Source: Ampullaceana balthica (taxonomy: Eukaryota; Mollusca; Gastropoda; Lymnaeidae). From it: DNA of 64,000 bases. Made by a program: the position numbers and the translations under genes. The notes below the pieces were generated by a model. The model had not been told where the DNA came from and made no database searches. It saw nothing but the letters and a program-made list of their open reading frames with translations. The stretch is taken from positions 120,001 through 184,000 of the forward strand of contig CALYLW010000434.1 of the NCBI GenBank assembly GCA_944989445.1. The letters run 5' to 3'. Shown here one piece after another: positions 46,213 through 57,570 of the stretch (positions within the stretch are counted from its first letter, which is position 1; every line of letters begins with the position of its first letter).

Positions 46213-47645
46213 TTAAGTGTAAGTATAATAACGTAACTGAAATATCTACGGGTCAATTATTTATTAAACGTGAGGCCGCGGGCCAGTGAAAATTTTGACG
46301 CGAATCATTTTTGGCCCGCGGGCCGGACTTTGGCCACTCTCTTGCTCTAGAACACATTGCAGACTAAATCAAAGTTATGAATTCAGCAATTAATAAGTCA
46401 AACCAGGTCAATATTGAAAGGTCTGAAATACACAAATCCATATTTCATTCACTATTTTATATGTTACATGAGTCGATATCAGAAGCGGTTGGGTGGGTGA
46501 GAGCAGGGGTGGTGGGGTGGGGGGGGGTCCTTCCGGCTTGCGGGATTCATGAGAGGTTTTGGTGGGCCGCCAAAACTTTCAGAAAACATGACCTGAACTG
46601 AGATTTGCTTCATGTCCGCGACCGAAAACTCGCTCCGTGTGTTCCATTAGAGTTAGAGCCACAACGCCACTCTTGGAAACGTGACGTCAACTCTTATATC
46701 CGTTGTTATTGATTATGACATGCTACGATGTATGTCAATTTTATGTAAATTATATGTCAATCTAAATTAAAGACCATTATTCTCCTGCCTACAATTTATG
46801 CTGACAACCTCATAATCAAGAACAACAAGAGTACATACAGATGCTCTTTGACAGACTTAAACTTGCAGACAGTGATGAGAATCTAAACAAGCAACTTCAC
46901 TCCTGCTTTTAAACAAATTGTAAACTAGCGTGATAGGGTGCACTTGTATCATTAAGATTGGTAATCAATTATAAATTTTAAAAATTTCCCAGAAAATGGG
47001 CGTACACAGAATAACTAAACACATTGTTATCGTTTAGTTTTGGGACGAACGCCAATTGTACGGTGCGAGGTCATGACTTTTATATTGATTGATTCAATGT
47101 GATAATAAATCTGTGACGTACGAGTCCTTAGATCGCCATGGCACTGCGCGGTGACAAGGCAGACGTTCTCCAAAGGCGTCGTTTGAAAAAAAAAGTAGCA
47201 GTCGGAAACGAAAAAAGAAATGCTAAAATAAACACACACACACACACACAAATTACAGAAAACAAATTAAAGAAAAATAAAATAAAATAAACAACGTAAT
47301 ATGTATTTTATATTTTCTGCACCTTTGTAAAAGTAGTAAAAACTTAACAGAATAAAACCAGATTACTTTATCAAAAGTTACATTTACTTTTTATTAATTT
47401 AGGAATTTCGGTTCAACGATACAACACTGTTCCTGTATCCAAATTTCAAGCCATTGGTTTAGTTTTTATTGCTGGGATAGTAAAGAATATTCGAACGACT
47501 CCATTTGTGTCATGGGACATGTGATACCAGACACTGCCAATGCTTGGAAATTTTTTGTATACAACAAAATATTTAAATGTTAATGACTTAGATGACAACC
47601 ATTTGAAACACACAATCATAATTGTTCAGCGATCAACTAGGAAAT
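46213..47645. other. Mostly unassigned, with a hAT end fragment
   Basis: A hAT subterminal block lies at 46265-46345 (GGCCGCGGGCCAGTG...TTTTGGCCCGCGGGCCGGAC), resembling the right end of the element at 24143-25620. A short (CA)n sits at 47230-47249. Nothing else is supported. Confidence 0.45.
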
Positions 47646-48137
47646 AAAACAAACCCGTAAAAACAAAGTTTTTGACTATAAATCCCTTATATATGAGACA
47701 TAACTAACAGTATTGATTATTTACAAACGCGACAAACATTTACAGACTTAATCTGTCTTACTTCAACTTTGCTTCATAACCCGAGAGCGAGCTCAGCGTG
47801 ACACGTAAAATGTAAACAAAAGCACGCCGGTACTTCGATGGGTTGCCTCAACGCGTCAACTCAAACTCTCACGTGGGAAAAAAAATAACAAACCGTGAAT
47901 TTGAATTACATACGTTATATAAGGATAAACTAAAAATGCATTAATTTATTTACGGTACGTTCGATCGATCTGAAATTTTGATACGATGCATTGTTAGGTA
48001 AGACGGGTCCGTGTGCCAAATGTCAGCTCGATCGGATCACGGGAAGTGGGTCATTTTGGACTTTTGTTTTTCCGCCGCCCAAGACAGAGAGGGATGATGA
48101 CAGACAGAGACGCCGGTGAAGTTAATATAAGGGATTT
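47645..48137 (+). mobile_element. Rep-A copy 4 (most complete)
   Basis: Lead AACAAACCCGTAAAAACAAA, terminus AAATCCCTTATATATGAGAC (47680), CGCGACAAACATTTACAGAC, GAGCTCAGCGTGACACGTAA, GATCGATCTGAAATTTTGAT, GCTCGATCGGATCACGGGAA and a right terminus AATATAAGGGATTT (48137). The terminal inverted repeat is AAATCCCTTATAT. It carries no ORF of note. Used here as the reference copy. Confidence 0.88.
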
Positions 48138-49203
48138 AAAAATCAAAGTTCTTAACACGTTTTAATTTGATTAAAAATTTTAAAATATTGTTAAAGAATT
48201 GGAATATAAGCAACGCTTTCATTTTAGGAACTGGCTATAAGAACCAAATATATCAGAAGAAACGTTTCGATCATTCAAGTTTTGAGACCCCCGAGTCGCC
48301 CATGAAAGCCTATGGATACTTTTGGCACGACTACGGTGTTAAACATATTCACTCTACTTGCAAAATTACACAAGCGATAAACGGACATGAGATAAAGATT
48401 CATTTTATTTAAACTTGTGAGTTCATTCTTTATTACTTTCTTAAAGGCATGAAATAATCTAAAACTATTTTTTGCTTATGTATATTTATATGATACAAAA
48501 TGTTGTTAGATTTAAAGGTGTTAGTGCACAGTTTAAAATTATAATAGAACATAAATATTAGGTTGTTTAAAATAGTAATTTTGAGAAATTAATAACGCAC
48601 TATATCCATAAGATTTGGAATAGTTAACAATATTACTTACGAAAATGTAAATAAATAATAAGAAAAACTGAATATATAATAATAAATATATATAAAATAA
48701 GAGCTTTATTTTTTCTTTCATATAAATTGGACAAAAAGATACTATGAAAAATAATTTTTTCACTTCTTAATTCTGATAAAAACATGACTTAAACAAAATA
48801 AATCATCTAATAAAAATTAAAACGAATTAAAAATAATTAAAATGTTTTTAAAAATGAAAAAATAAATATTGATTGAAAAAAAAGTATTTAATTATTTTAA
48901 AAAATAAAATAAAATAAAAACGGTTAATGAAAATGAATCTGGTTTCTAACGATTAAAAAGTAGAAGAAGTTCGCTAAGCTTTAAAAAAAACACAAAAACT
49001 TATGTTTTTTGTCTATTTTATTATTCGTTTTGTTTATAATATTAAAATATTTGCGTTCCAACAATCATTCGTCGAAGAAGATTTCTTGAATAGACTACGT
49101 TTTTAACATAATCCCCAATAAAATTCAAGTTTAATTAACATGAGAATAACATGGCATCTACAACAGTGACTTTTAAAATTAAATATTTGTTGTCTTTATT
49201 TTA
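48138..49203. other. Unassigned AT-rich stretch
   Basis: Extremely AT-rich, with no motif-bearing frame. The 81-codon frame at 48167-48412 is not recognised. Confidence 0.35.
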
Positions 49204-49278
49204 CCTTAATGCAGAGGCGTCACTAGGGTTGGTGTCACCCGGGGCGGTAGCTCATGGTGTCACCCCTTCACGACTGAA

Positions 49279-49650
49279 GGGCCGTCCATAAATGACGTCA
49301 CGCGAGGTTACTGATTTTACCCCACCCTCCCCCAGCGTCATACTTTGTCACAAAAACTTAGACCCCACCCCTTTTTTACGATATGACGTCACAAAGCTTT
49401 GACACCCCTCCCCCAAGCCGTATTTTCTCAATAAAAATTAGCATTTTGCAAATTATTTTTTGTCATTTAAATATGTATTTAGGGTAAGTCTGCACTGTAA
49501 TATCGTAACATGCGTGAAGTCATTGAAAACGTAATTAAATAAATGGTAAACAATCAAATATTTAAGTGGAACTTTTATTTAAAGTTTCGCGTTTTTGATG
49601 TGACGTCACATTTCTTAAACACCCCCTCGTCGTACCACATCGTCACAGAT
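49279..49650. mobile_element. MITE-P copy
   Basis: It starts AGGGCCGTCCATAAATGACG. The interior has CCCAGCGTCATACTTTGTCA, GATATGACGTCACAAAGC and GATGTGACGTCACATTTC. The right terminus is eroded. The right half matches 17260-17370 and the left half 20222-20372, both in reverse. Confidence 0.75.
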
Positions 49651-49755
49651 GCGTGAACCATGGCAGATTAAAAGGGGGGGGGGTGCTGAACAGGCTAAAG
49701 CCCCCAATAATTTAAGGGCCTCCAAACTTTTTATGAATTATAGTGTATAATAAAG

Positions 49756-51240
49756 ATGCAGGGCATTATGTTTGTGCGAATCCATGAAAATGCCTTGGAC
49801 AGTCATACGGCAATGCTGCAAATGAGTAGGAAGTATAACGGAAACCAGGCTATTCTTCGTGAGAAGTGCATTGTAGCTCATTATGTGCCGTGCACAGCTC
49901 ATTCCTTTAATTTGGTTGAGAAAAGAGCAGCAGGTTGTCCTACTGCGGTCAGATTTTTTTGTCTTCTGCAAAATCTTTATACCCGACTTGTTGACAGGTA
50001 CTTCAAAAACATATGAAATTGATACATGCTAACAAAGCCTTGTCTGACACAAGATGGTCAGCCTGAGATTATGCTGTAAGGTCTGTTAATAGCTCATACC
50101 ATTAGGATATCGCAGCACTGGAAGAATTAGCAACGAATGAAAATCTGCCAAGTGACTGCCGACTTGAATAAGAAGGATTTCTAAAGGAAATTGAACAACT
50201 GGAAGTCGCTATTTTACTTGAAATTTGGGAAACAATTTTAGAAAGGAAGTCTCTCATTGAGTTTGTTAAAAAATAGCATTCTTAATTTTATTCCTATGAA
50301 GACAAAGGAAAGGAAAAGTCCATGGTAAAAACAGTCTAAACAATCTTCAATATTATCAAACAAAAAAGAAAGCGCCAGTTTGATAAAGGGACATCAACAA
50401 AACAGTATTCTCCTGGAGACAAAAATTCAAGATTGAGGTATTTCTGGTAATCATTGACAAACCTTCTTAAGCCCTACAACATTGGTTAGTTGCATATAAT
50501 TATAAATACATCCATGAGAAATTTGGCTTTCTTATAAATCTAACTGAGCTCAGCACTTTCGCCACCCGATGGGCAGCAGCCAAGTTAATGGAAGAACATT
50601 CAAGTAATTTTCCACCACCTCCTTGTGAGGGCAACTTAGCAGGAGGCATCTTCGACTGTATGTCCTGGATGCCCAGGTGGCCGCTTCAGAAACGACCGCT
50701 TTTTGGAGGGGTTCCTCAGCTGTTACGTCCCTTTGGTGGCCAGATGGCTAAGGGGATCTTTCCGGGAAGACCCATAAAGAGCACTAGGCTCGGGGCTTCT
50801 GATTTTCTTCCACATGTAGGTTCATGAGTGATTTTGAAGACTGCTTACCTTCAGAATTAGTCCAATTTTCAGAACTCTTTAGAAAAAGTTATTGTCCAGC
50901 CCCAGGCTTGGGGTAAGGAAAAGGAATTAGCTCAAAGCGAAAATAAAAAAACTTGCACAGAGCTAAAAATGTTGCTGCTTTTGAATGAGCTATATTTCAC
51001 ACAGTCCTTTACAAATGTACACATCGCACTTCGCATCTATCTTTCAACGATGACATCAAACTGCAGCTGAGAGCGATCCTTTTCAAAGTTGAAAAGAATA
51101 TATAATGAGTTAGAATTTGCATGGGACGAAAAAGGACGAATATGCTCTTTCTAATGAGCATTGAAAGGAACTTGTAAGCTTACTCAGCTTTATTGACTTA
51201 TTTGAAAAATTCGCCATTTGAAAAATTCGCAAACGAAAGT
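49756..51240 (+). pseudogene. hAT transposase pseudogene (ZMYM-like)
   Basis: Frame 49756-50016 (86 aa) has KYNGNQAILREKCIVAHYVP then CTAHSFNLVEKRAAGCPTAV, the conserved 'YVPCxAHSLNLV' part of ZMYM/TTF-type hAT transposases. Following frames give LIHANKALSDTRWSA and DIAALEELATNENLPSDCRL. At about 51065-51120 ERSFSKLKRIYNELEFAWDE is the dimerisation core. Stops and a LINE insertion break it. Confidence 0.78.
50590..50828 (+). mobile_element. LINE 3' end fragment
   Basis: About 240 bp matching the 3' end of the I-like LINE (compare 20766-20960), including CCCAGGTGGCCGCTTCAGAA and the terminus CTTCCACATGTAGG. Here it is on the plus strand, inserted in the hAT transposase relic. Heavily 5'-truncated. 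Confidence 0.8.
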
Positions 51241-52340
51241 TGTAGGTTGAAATAATAATCATACATATTTTCCAATAATTTTTTGTTATTTCAAATAGAA
51301 AAAAGAACTCCTTACCTTATGAATTTTTTTTAAAAATACGGAATAACGCGTAATACTATTCTTTACGGGGGCGCGTTCGTAAGCACTAAACAGCGTAAGT
51401 CGGGATGGGACCGTCGTAACCGGAGGACTACCTGTATATAAACATGCATATATATGCTTTCACGCCTTTAATAATATATATATATAAATATTAACTCAAA
51501 GACATTGAAATCATAATTTCCCTCTTGAAAAACAACAACAAAGAAAACCCATCTTTTGATTTTTTTAAATTTTTTTTTGAGGGGGGGGGGTGATAAAAAT
51601 CGTATTCCCCACTACCCACTGTGGTGGAGGGAGTCGTGAGGTGGGATTCGTTCATGCTGTCGGTGTGTCCAAGCCCAAATGGCTTTATATCTTTTAAAAC
51701 AGAAGACACTGCCTCTTTCATTCCAGCCTTTTTTAAAGATCTCTCTGCTGCGACTATTTCTTTTCTTTTTTTCCTAATTTGTTTTAATGTTGTTCGTGTG
51801 TTGGGACTGTTTTATTATTGCAAGTTAACTGATATTTTTTTAATAAGAATTTTCGCGTTTAACGCATTTCATTGTATTTCTTAATTTCTTTCTAGATTAA
51901 AAAAAAATTCTGACATAAAATCGTACACAGTAAAAAGTAAAATTTTAGGCTCGGGTGTCACCCCCAGATGGGTGTCACCCGGGGCGGCCCGCCCCCCCCC
52001 CGCCCCCCCTAGTGACGCCACTGCCTTAATGTCTTATTGTTAGCTTTGGAAACATAGATCTTTGTGACGAGACTCTTTGTCTTGGAGGCGACAAATCTTT
52101 AAACGTTTTTTCGCATTATTCATAATTGATATCATTACGTCGTAAAATAGATTATATTCATAACAATAGGAAATATGTTTTATACTTTATTTACACGATT
52201 CTTTAGTTGTCAAAAAGGAAATAAAATAAATGTATAAAGGAATATAACTGTATCATCAACACAAAATTTGACATCAGCATCTAATTCAACTTCTGCATAA
52301 ACATGATGGTCTCTGTTTTATAGAAATTCTTTGTTAAACG

Positions 52341-53060
52341 TGATCCCATATGTGGAAGAAAATCAGAAGCCCCAAGCCTAGTGCTCTTTACGGGTCTTAC
52401 TGGAAGACCCTCTCAGATATCTGGCCCCCAAAGGGAATTAACAGCTGAGAACCTTACCCCCCCCCAAAGCGATCGCTTCTGAAGCGTCCACCTGGGCATC
52501 CAGGACATAGAGTCAAAAATGCCTCCCACTAAATTGGCCTCACAAGGAGGGGTGGGATTCCCTACTACGACCCGCTACTATTTTGGCGCCACCCCGGCAA
52601 CGCATACAGGTCTGAATGGTCAGGACCGCTGCAGCGCGGGGGATCATCAAAGACCTACCTAGGGTGTAACCCCCAACTGGAAGGTTTCCTCAGAGCTGGC
52701 GTCCGCTGCGTTCTTCACGGTACCTTTTGCTAATCCGTACTGGCGCTCCTGGCCCTAAATAGGCAACTCTCAATAGCGTTGCTAGTAAAATGAGGGGGAC
52801 GAAACGGTCGCTTCGGATTTACCCGACCCTCAACGGGTACTTTGGTTTTCATCATCGACAATGCATTTAAAATGCTTCGTCTAAGATCCGTACAGCGACT
52901 GTAATCATATGTAACTAGCACCTAACACCTAACACCATATCGGACTTCGGCATTGCTTGCCAGGAGTTGTCGGTTTCGGGTCGCAAGGGGCACGGTCTGG
53001 TCCGCGGCCCGTGACCTTACGCGTCCACTGAGCCCCGTAGAGGCCACCCCTTCTCGACGG
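52341..53060 (-). mobile_element. I-like LINE 3' fragment with TSD
   Basis: The minus strand matches 20766-21440 of the longer copy, ending in the same CCACATATGGG-type 3' terminus. GTTAAACG occurs on both sides (52333-52340 and 53061-53068), consistent with a short target-site duplication. It is 5'-truncated to 720 bp and does not code. Confidence 0.8.
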
Positions 53061-53068
53061 GTTAAACG

Positions 53069-53485
53069 GAATAAGTTAACTACCGTTCACTATGATATTT
53101 ATTGATTCTATGTTTGATAACACGCAATATTTTATGGCAATAGTCATTCTTTTGAACTCTTAAAAATTAATTATGCCTCTTTAAAAAAACAAACAAACTA
53201 TTATTATTACAGATAGATTCAACATTTCTCAGCAAAGAGATTGAAATGCACAACTTAAGTCGTCGTTTGATTTGTGCAGCATGTGAGTTAGCGGTTTAAC
53301 AGAATGTTGTCTGAAGGATGAAATGATCAGTTTTTATGGAGCTATTGACGCGATATTAAAGATTTGATTTCATATATCTTTAATAGAGGTTCGAAAGGTT
53401 TAACTTTGCAAACAGTTTACGCACCTATGGAAGTTGAGCGTAACCAGTGCCGATATATTGACAAACAAAAGAAATCCCCTTAGAA
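53069..53485. other. Upstream region of gene B
   Basis: AT-rich, without repeat matches. A candidate promoter element was not identified with confidence. Confidence 0.35.
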
Positions 53486-53992
53486 ATGGCCCCGAAATGT
53501 CTGATACAGCTTCTTCTTCTCTTTAACATGACATTATTATTAAAAACAAAGTGTCATGATTGTGACGATGCGATCAGCCAAGCAAATTTGTTTTCAACGC
53601 TAGAAAAGCAATGCTCTACAGGGGAATACAACAAACTAATTCCTGACAACAACTGTGTGTGTAAGGTGACTTGCATATCGTGTGATGTGTGTGGTGTAGG
53701 AGCCAACCAGTACCTGAACTACGAGATACAACCTTGCAGTGACAATAGCAACACAATTTGCTGTCATGTCAAAGACATGACCGTCAGTGATGGGAAGTGT
53801 GTTGATACCTCGCCATCAAATCAACTTTTCCATTTTGTATCAACTCCAGTAATGACAACTCGCAGAGATGAACAAATAAACAGTGAACAATATATGAACA
53901 TTAACTCGGCTCATGTTTTAGGTACAAGTTACACGACTGTGTTAATGATATTGTTTTTTGTTTTCTTAATAGATGTCGGCCTATTTATTTGA
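53486..53992 (+). CDS. TNFR-like cysteine-rich gene B
   Basis: A single-exon 168-residue protein. Residues 1-21 (PKCLIQLLLLFNMTLLL) form a signal peptide. Twelve ectodomain cysteines lie at 23, 26, 43, 57, 59, 63, 66, 69, 84, 92, 93 and 105. The core, CVCKVTCISCDVCGVGANQY then PCSDNSNTICC and GKC, follows a TNFR-type repeat (C-x2-C...C-x-GxG...C...NTxC) but with an unusual CC doublet. A polar stalk (106-144) precedes a C-terminal hydrophobic segment (about 146-168, TTVLMILFFVFLIDVGLFI) with no cytoplasmic tail, as in GPI-anchored or tailless decoy receptors. No death domain is encoded. It is one of three paralogues here. The ligand and role are unknown; an immune or TNF-related decoy function is inference. 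Confidence 0.8.
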   Translation: MAPKCLIQLLLLFNMTLLLKTKCHDCDDAISQANLFSTLEKQCSTGEYNKLIPDNNCVCKVTCISCDVCGVGANQYLNYEIQPCSDNSNTICCHVKDMTVSDGKCVDTSPSNQLFHFVSTPVMTTRRDEQINSEQYMNINSAHVLGTSYTTVLMILFFVFLIDVGLFI

Positions 53993-53994
53993 AC

Positions 53995-54215
53995 TGAAGT
54001 AATTGATTGATAGCGAAGTCAATAGTGCGCTCGCCTCACAAGCTGAGCGACATGGGATCTAGCCACAGTAAAAATGTTGATGAATGACTATTGCTAAAAA
54101 TTCCTCCGCTGATCTGGAGATGAGATTGGCGCCGCCAAGGTCTACCAAGCCCAAGATAAAGTTCTAATGGAAACATTATAACTCCCTACGACCACGAGGT
54201 AATGGGGAAAAATTG
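53995..54215 (+). repeat. tRNA-derived SINE
   Basis: The head has GCGAAGTCAATAGTGCGCTC (A box and D arm), GCTCACAAGCTGAGC-like anticodon arm words and a decayed B box GGGATCTAGCC. The body contains CCTCCGCTGATCTGGAGATG and TGGCGCCGCCAAGGTCTACC. It begins a few bases after the gene B stop codon, so the 3' untranslated region of gene B probably includes it. Confidence 0.65.
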
Positions 54216-54405
54216 ATTGAACACATGAAACTTAACACTTTATGATAAAAAGTTTTTGCTTGAAGTGTTTTTTACATGGTAAAATATTTATTGTGATATT
54301 TCGGCAATAGTTGCCATTCATTCTTTTAAGAACGACAAACAAATTGCTACATGATATCCTGCGCTAAAACTAATTGAACTTTCGAATGAAAATGGAACAT
54401 TTATT

Positions 54406-55376
54406 GAACGGTGAAATGAGAAAAATCACCGTAGCTGTTTTCTTTGATATAAAGCAGGCATACGATAAGGTGTGGCGTGGATGGCTACTATTTAAAATAT
54501 GCATCGCTGGATACAATCGTTCGTCACGGACACGATGATCAAAATCCGCATGGAAGACGCATTGTCCAGCGAAGCAGGCCTTGAGGACGGACTCCCCCAA
54601 TGATCTGCTCTAAGGTGTACATTGTTCCCAGCCTCCGTACATGACCTACAAGGCTTTCGGAGAGCCATGTTTGCCGAGGATCTGATGATATAGAGTTCTG
54701 AAAACGACGTTGATACGCTGCAGAACCGGTTGCATAATTATTTTACTCGCAACGAAGAGTGCGCAAACCGATGGCGACAAGTGGTCAATACGGAGAAGAC
54801 GAGACATGCCATTTTCTCTAATGGAAGGAATGCTCTCAAGCATGAGGTGGTGCTTAATATATGTGGAAAATGATTGAATTGGGATAAGACTTGGGCGTAA
54901 ACTTGGACTAGAAGGTCCAGCTGCACAACCATGTTCGTGAATTGTGCGCTAAAATCACAGCGAAACTATTCTGGCAAGCACGAGTTGGGGCGCAGACGCA
55001 AGACTACTGAGAGCTCCCTATCTCGGTAATGTGAGTGTGAGCGTCGCCATCGACTACAGCCTCTCTATTCAGGTTTTCGTAATAGCATCTACCAGCCACA
55101 ATGCGAATCTGGAGGCAATCCACAGGGGTTTGAAGGAGGTTCGTCCAGGCCTAGATAAGAAGAAGGTCTTTCCGACCATAATTGTTTTAACCGACTCACG
55201 ATTTTCGCTCGAAGTCGTGTCCCGATCCTCTATAAAGGCAAAGACGGTCAGTGTCCTTTTGGAAACAGTAGATGATATTCTGGCACGTGGCGGCAAAGTA
55301 ATTATACAGTTCATCACTGGCCACAGAGGCGTGCCGCAGTCGGACATGACAGATTTATTGGCTAGAAAGGGTAATT
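54406..55376 (+). pseudogene. I-like LINE ORF2, second copy with internal deletion
   Basis: The plus strand begins in RT motif A (VFFDIKQAYDKVWRGWLL at about 54435), continues EDALSSEAGLEDGLPQ, then AMFAEDLMI at motif C and QVVNTEKTRHAIFSNGRNAL, and ends in RNase H (IVLTDSRFSLEVV, FITGHRGVPQSDM). Relative to the 20.8-24.1 kb copy it lacks about 560 bp: the frame passes straight from IDYSLSIQVFVIAST to SHNANLEAIHRGLKEVRPGL (55031-55378, 115 aa). Motif C is FAED instead of FADD. Stops and frameshifts make it inactive. Opposite strand to the longer copy. Confidence 0.8.
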
Positions 55377-55379
55377 GAA

Positions 55380-55902
55380 AATTATATAAACTAAACATTG
55401 TTTTAAACGATAAATAAGATGTCATTTTATTATTTTTAGACTGATGAAATAATTGTTTCCTTCTTATTTAATCATTAAAGTTACACAGAATGTGTTTATA
55501 TTTCACAATACTTAAATCATGTCTGGACCAATCATTCTTATAATTAAATCAAACCACGTAGTCGTGAACATGACCTATACATGGGAAATCGAACCTTTGG
55601 GTTACTTAAGTTTAAAATGTTGAATCACTTATACCTCCTGGAAATAAAAGAAAAACCTTACCAATTACACGTGAAAGTAGTATATGAATTTTATTTTTTA
55701 ATAAACAAGCTTTAAATAACTTTCGGAAACATATCTGATATAAAAATGTCTGCCAATCAAATAATCGTAATAAAAATTACTATAATAAAATGATAAATTA
55801 AAGATATTAAACAAAACAGACACGAAAAACAAGAAATGTTCCGCTGTAACTAATGTTGTAACCAGTGGTGTACACCAAAAGAGTTGCGAGTGCTCACTTT
55901 TT
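55380..55902. other. Unassigned AT-rich stretch
   Basis: Nothing recognised between the LINE copy and the tandem Rep-A pair. Confidence 0.35.
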
Positions 55903-56331
55903 AAATCCATTATATTAACTTCGAAATCTTGTCTCTCTGTCTGTCGTCATCTCATCATCTTTCTCTGTCGTGATATCTGTCGTTCGCGGGCGGGCTGAAA
56001 ATCAAAAGTAAAAAATGACACACTTCCCGTGATGCGATCGAGCTGAAATTTTGCACATAGACTCGTGTCACCTAAAAATGCAATGTATCAATATTTCAGA
56101 TCGATCGAACGCGTTGACGTCACCCATCAATGTATCTGCGTGCTTTTTTTTACATTTTACGTGTCACACTGAGCTTGGTCCAGCGATCGGTGACCAGACC
56201 TTTCCCTTCTCCCACCAACCCCCCCCCCGGGTTATACAGTAAAGGGGAGTTAAGGCAGATTCAGTCTGTAAATATTTGTTGCGTTTGAACATGATCAATA
56301 CTTTTAATTATGTCTCATATATAAGGGATTT
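55903..56331 (-). mobile_element. Rep-A copy 5
   Basis: 429 bp from AAATCCATTATATTAACTTC to CATATATAAGGGATTT. It includes CTTCCCGTGATGCGATCGAG, TCAGATCGATCGAACGCG, GGTGACCAGACCTTTCCC and GCGTTTGAACATGATCAATA. It lies head-to-tail with copy 6, separated by 37 bp of lead sequence. Confidence 0.85.
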
Positions 56332-56368
56332 ATATTCAACAACGTTGTTTTTGCGGGTTTGTTTAATT

Positions 56369-56797
56369 AAATCCCTTATATTAACTTTGAAATCTTTTCT
56401 CTCTGTCTGTCTGTCGTTCGTCATCAGGCGGGCGGAAAAACATAAGCAAAATATGACACACTTCCGGGATGCAATCGAGCTAAAATTTTGCACATAGACT
56501 CGTGTAACCTAACAATGCATCGTATAAAAATTTCAGTTCGATCGAACATACCGTAGTTTAATTAATGCATTTTAATTTTATCTATATATAACATATTTAA
56601 TTCAATTTCACAGTTTGCTATTGTTTTTCTTCCACGTGCCAGATGAGTTCACGCGTTGACGCCACCCATCGATGTCCACACCCCTCCCCTTCCCCCGGTT
56701 TTAAAGCCAGGGGATATAAGTCGGTGTCAGGCTTTAAATGTTTGTCGCGTTTGAACATAATCAATACTTTTAGTTGTGTCTCATATATAAGGGATTT
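56369..56797 (-). mobile_element. Rep-A copy 6
   Basis: Also 429 bp, from AAATCCCTTATATTAACTTT to CATATATAAGGGATTT, followed by the reversed lead CAAAATCTTTGTTTTTACGG. The content differs from copy 5 in a CTTCCGGGATGCAATCGAGC block and retains the region (TCCACGTGCCAG) that copy 5 lost, so the two are not a recent tandem duplication. Confidence 0.85.
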
Positions 56798-57118
56798 ATA
56801 GTCAAAATCTTTGTTTTTACGGGGTTGTTTAATTTCACATTTTTCAAGTTGCGTATTTTCCTCGAAGTTACGAGTTCTACAACTAACAGTCTCAAAAGTC
56901 AAAAGTAAAATTGAAATAGCATGCCCTCAATGCAGGGTGGGCGCGCCCTCCCTGTCAAAAAAGGTGGGAAGGCGAAGCCCTCACACACTTTCCATCCACT
57001 GGTTACGACGTCATCTTAGACACACACGATTCAGTGATTAGAAGAAGTAATGTAGAACAATACCTCATTATTATCTAAGATATTTCCCCGTTTACGCAGT
57101 TTCCAAACTTTGGTGAAT

Positions 57119-57570
57119 CATGTATTTAGAGTGTCCGCTAGCTGCCACTGGCTAATAGTGTAGCATGTATTTAGAGTGTCCGCTAGCTGCCACTCGCTGA
57201 TACTGTAGCATGTATTTAGAGTTTCAGCTTGTTACTACTTGCTGACACAGTAGCATGCATTTAGAGTGTCTGCTAGCTGCCACTCGCTGATACTGTAGCA
57301 TGTATTTAGAGGGTCCTCTAGCTGCGACTTGCTGATACTGTTGCATGTATTTAGAGTTTCAGCTAATTACTACTTGTTGACACAGTAGCATGTATTTAGA
57401 GTGTCCGCCAACTACCACTGGTGATACTGTAGCATGTATTTAGAGTTTCAGCTAGTTACTACTTGTTGACACAATAGCATGTATTTAAAGGGTCCACTAG
57501 CTGCCACTGGCTGATACTGTAGCATGTATTTAGAATGTCTGTTAGATGTCGATTGCTGTCTTCAAACTCC
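57119..57570. repeat. 45-bp satellite with two alternating unit types
   Basis: Ten units of 45 bp start CATGTATTTAGAG. Type A continues TGTCCGCTAGCTGCCACT; type B continues TTTCAGCTAGTTACTACTT and ends GACACAGTAG. Reading left to right the order is A A B A A B A B A A, with a few single-base differences. No gene. Confidence 0.9.

Larger units (their letters stand above)
49212..52023 (+). mobile_element. hAT transposon, 2812 bp, perfect 8-bp TSD
   Basis: CCTTAATG flanks both ends (49204-49211 and 52024-52031). The left terminus is CAGAGGCGTCACTAGGGTTG and the right, reverse-complemented, CAGTGGCGTCACTAGGGGGG. Inside are a MITE-P (49279-49650), a second hAT-like left end at about 49660 (ATGGCAGATTAAAAGG, as at 58004), transposase remnants and a LINE 3' scrap (50590-50825). 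Confidence 0.9.

Noticed and set aside
45582..46236. Overlapping 66-149 aa frames on both strands, rich in T/P/H or G/V/C
   Set aside because: They come from the 15-bp minisatellite, whose length is a multiple of three; no start, splice or domain support.
48167..48412. 81-aa frame
   Set aside because: AT-biased composition and no known motif.
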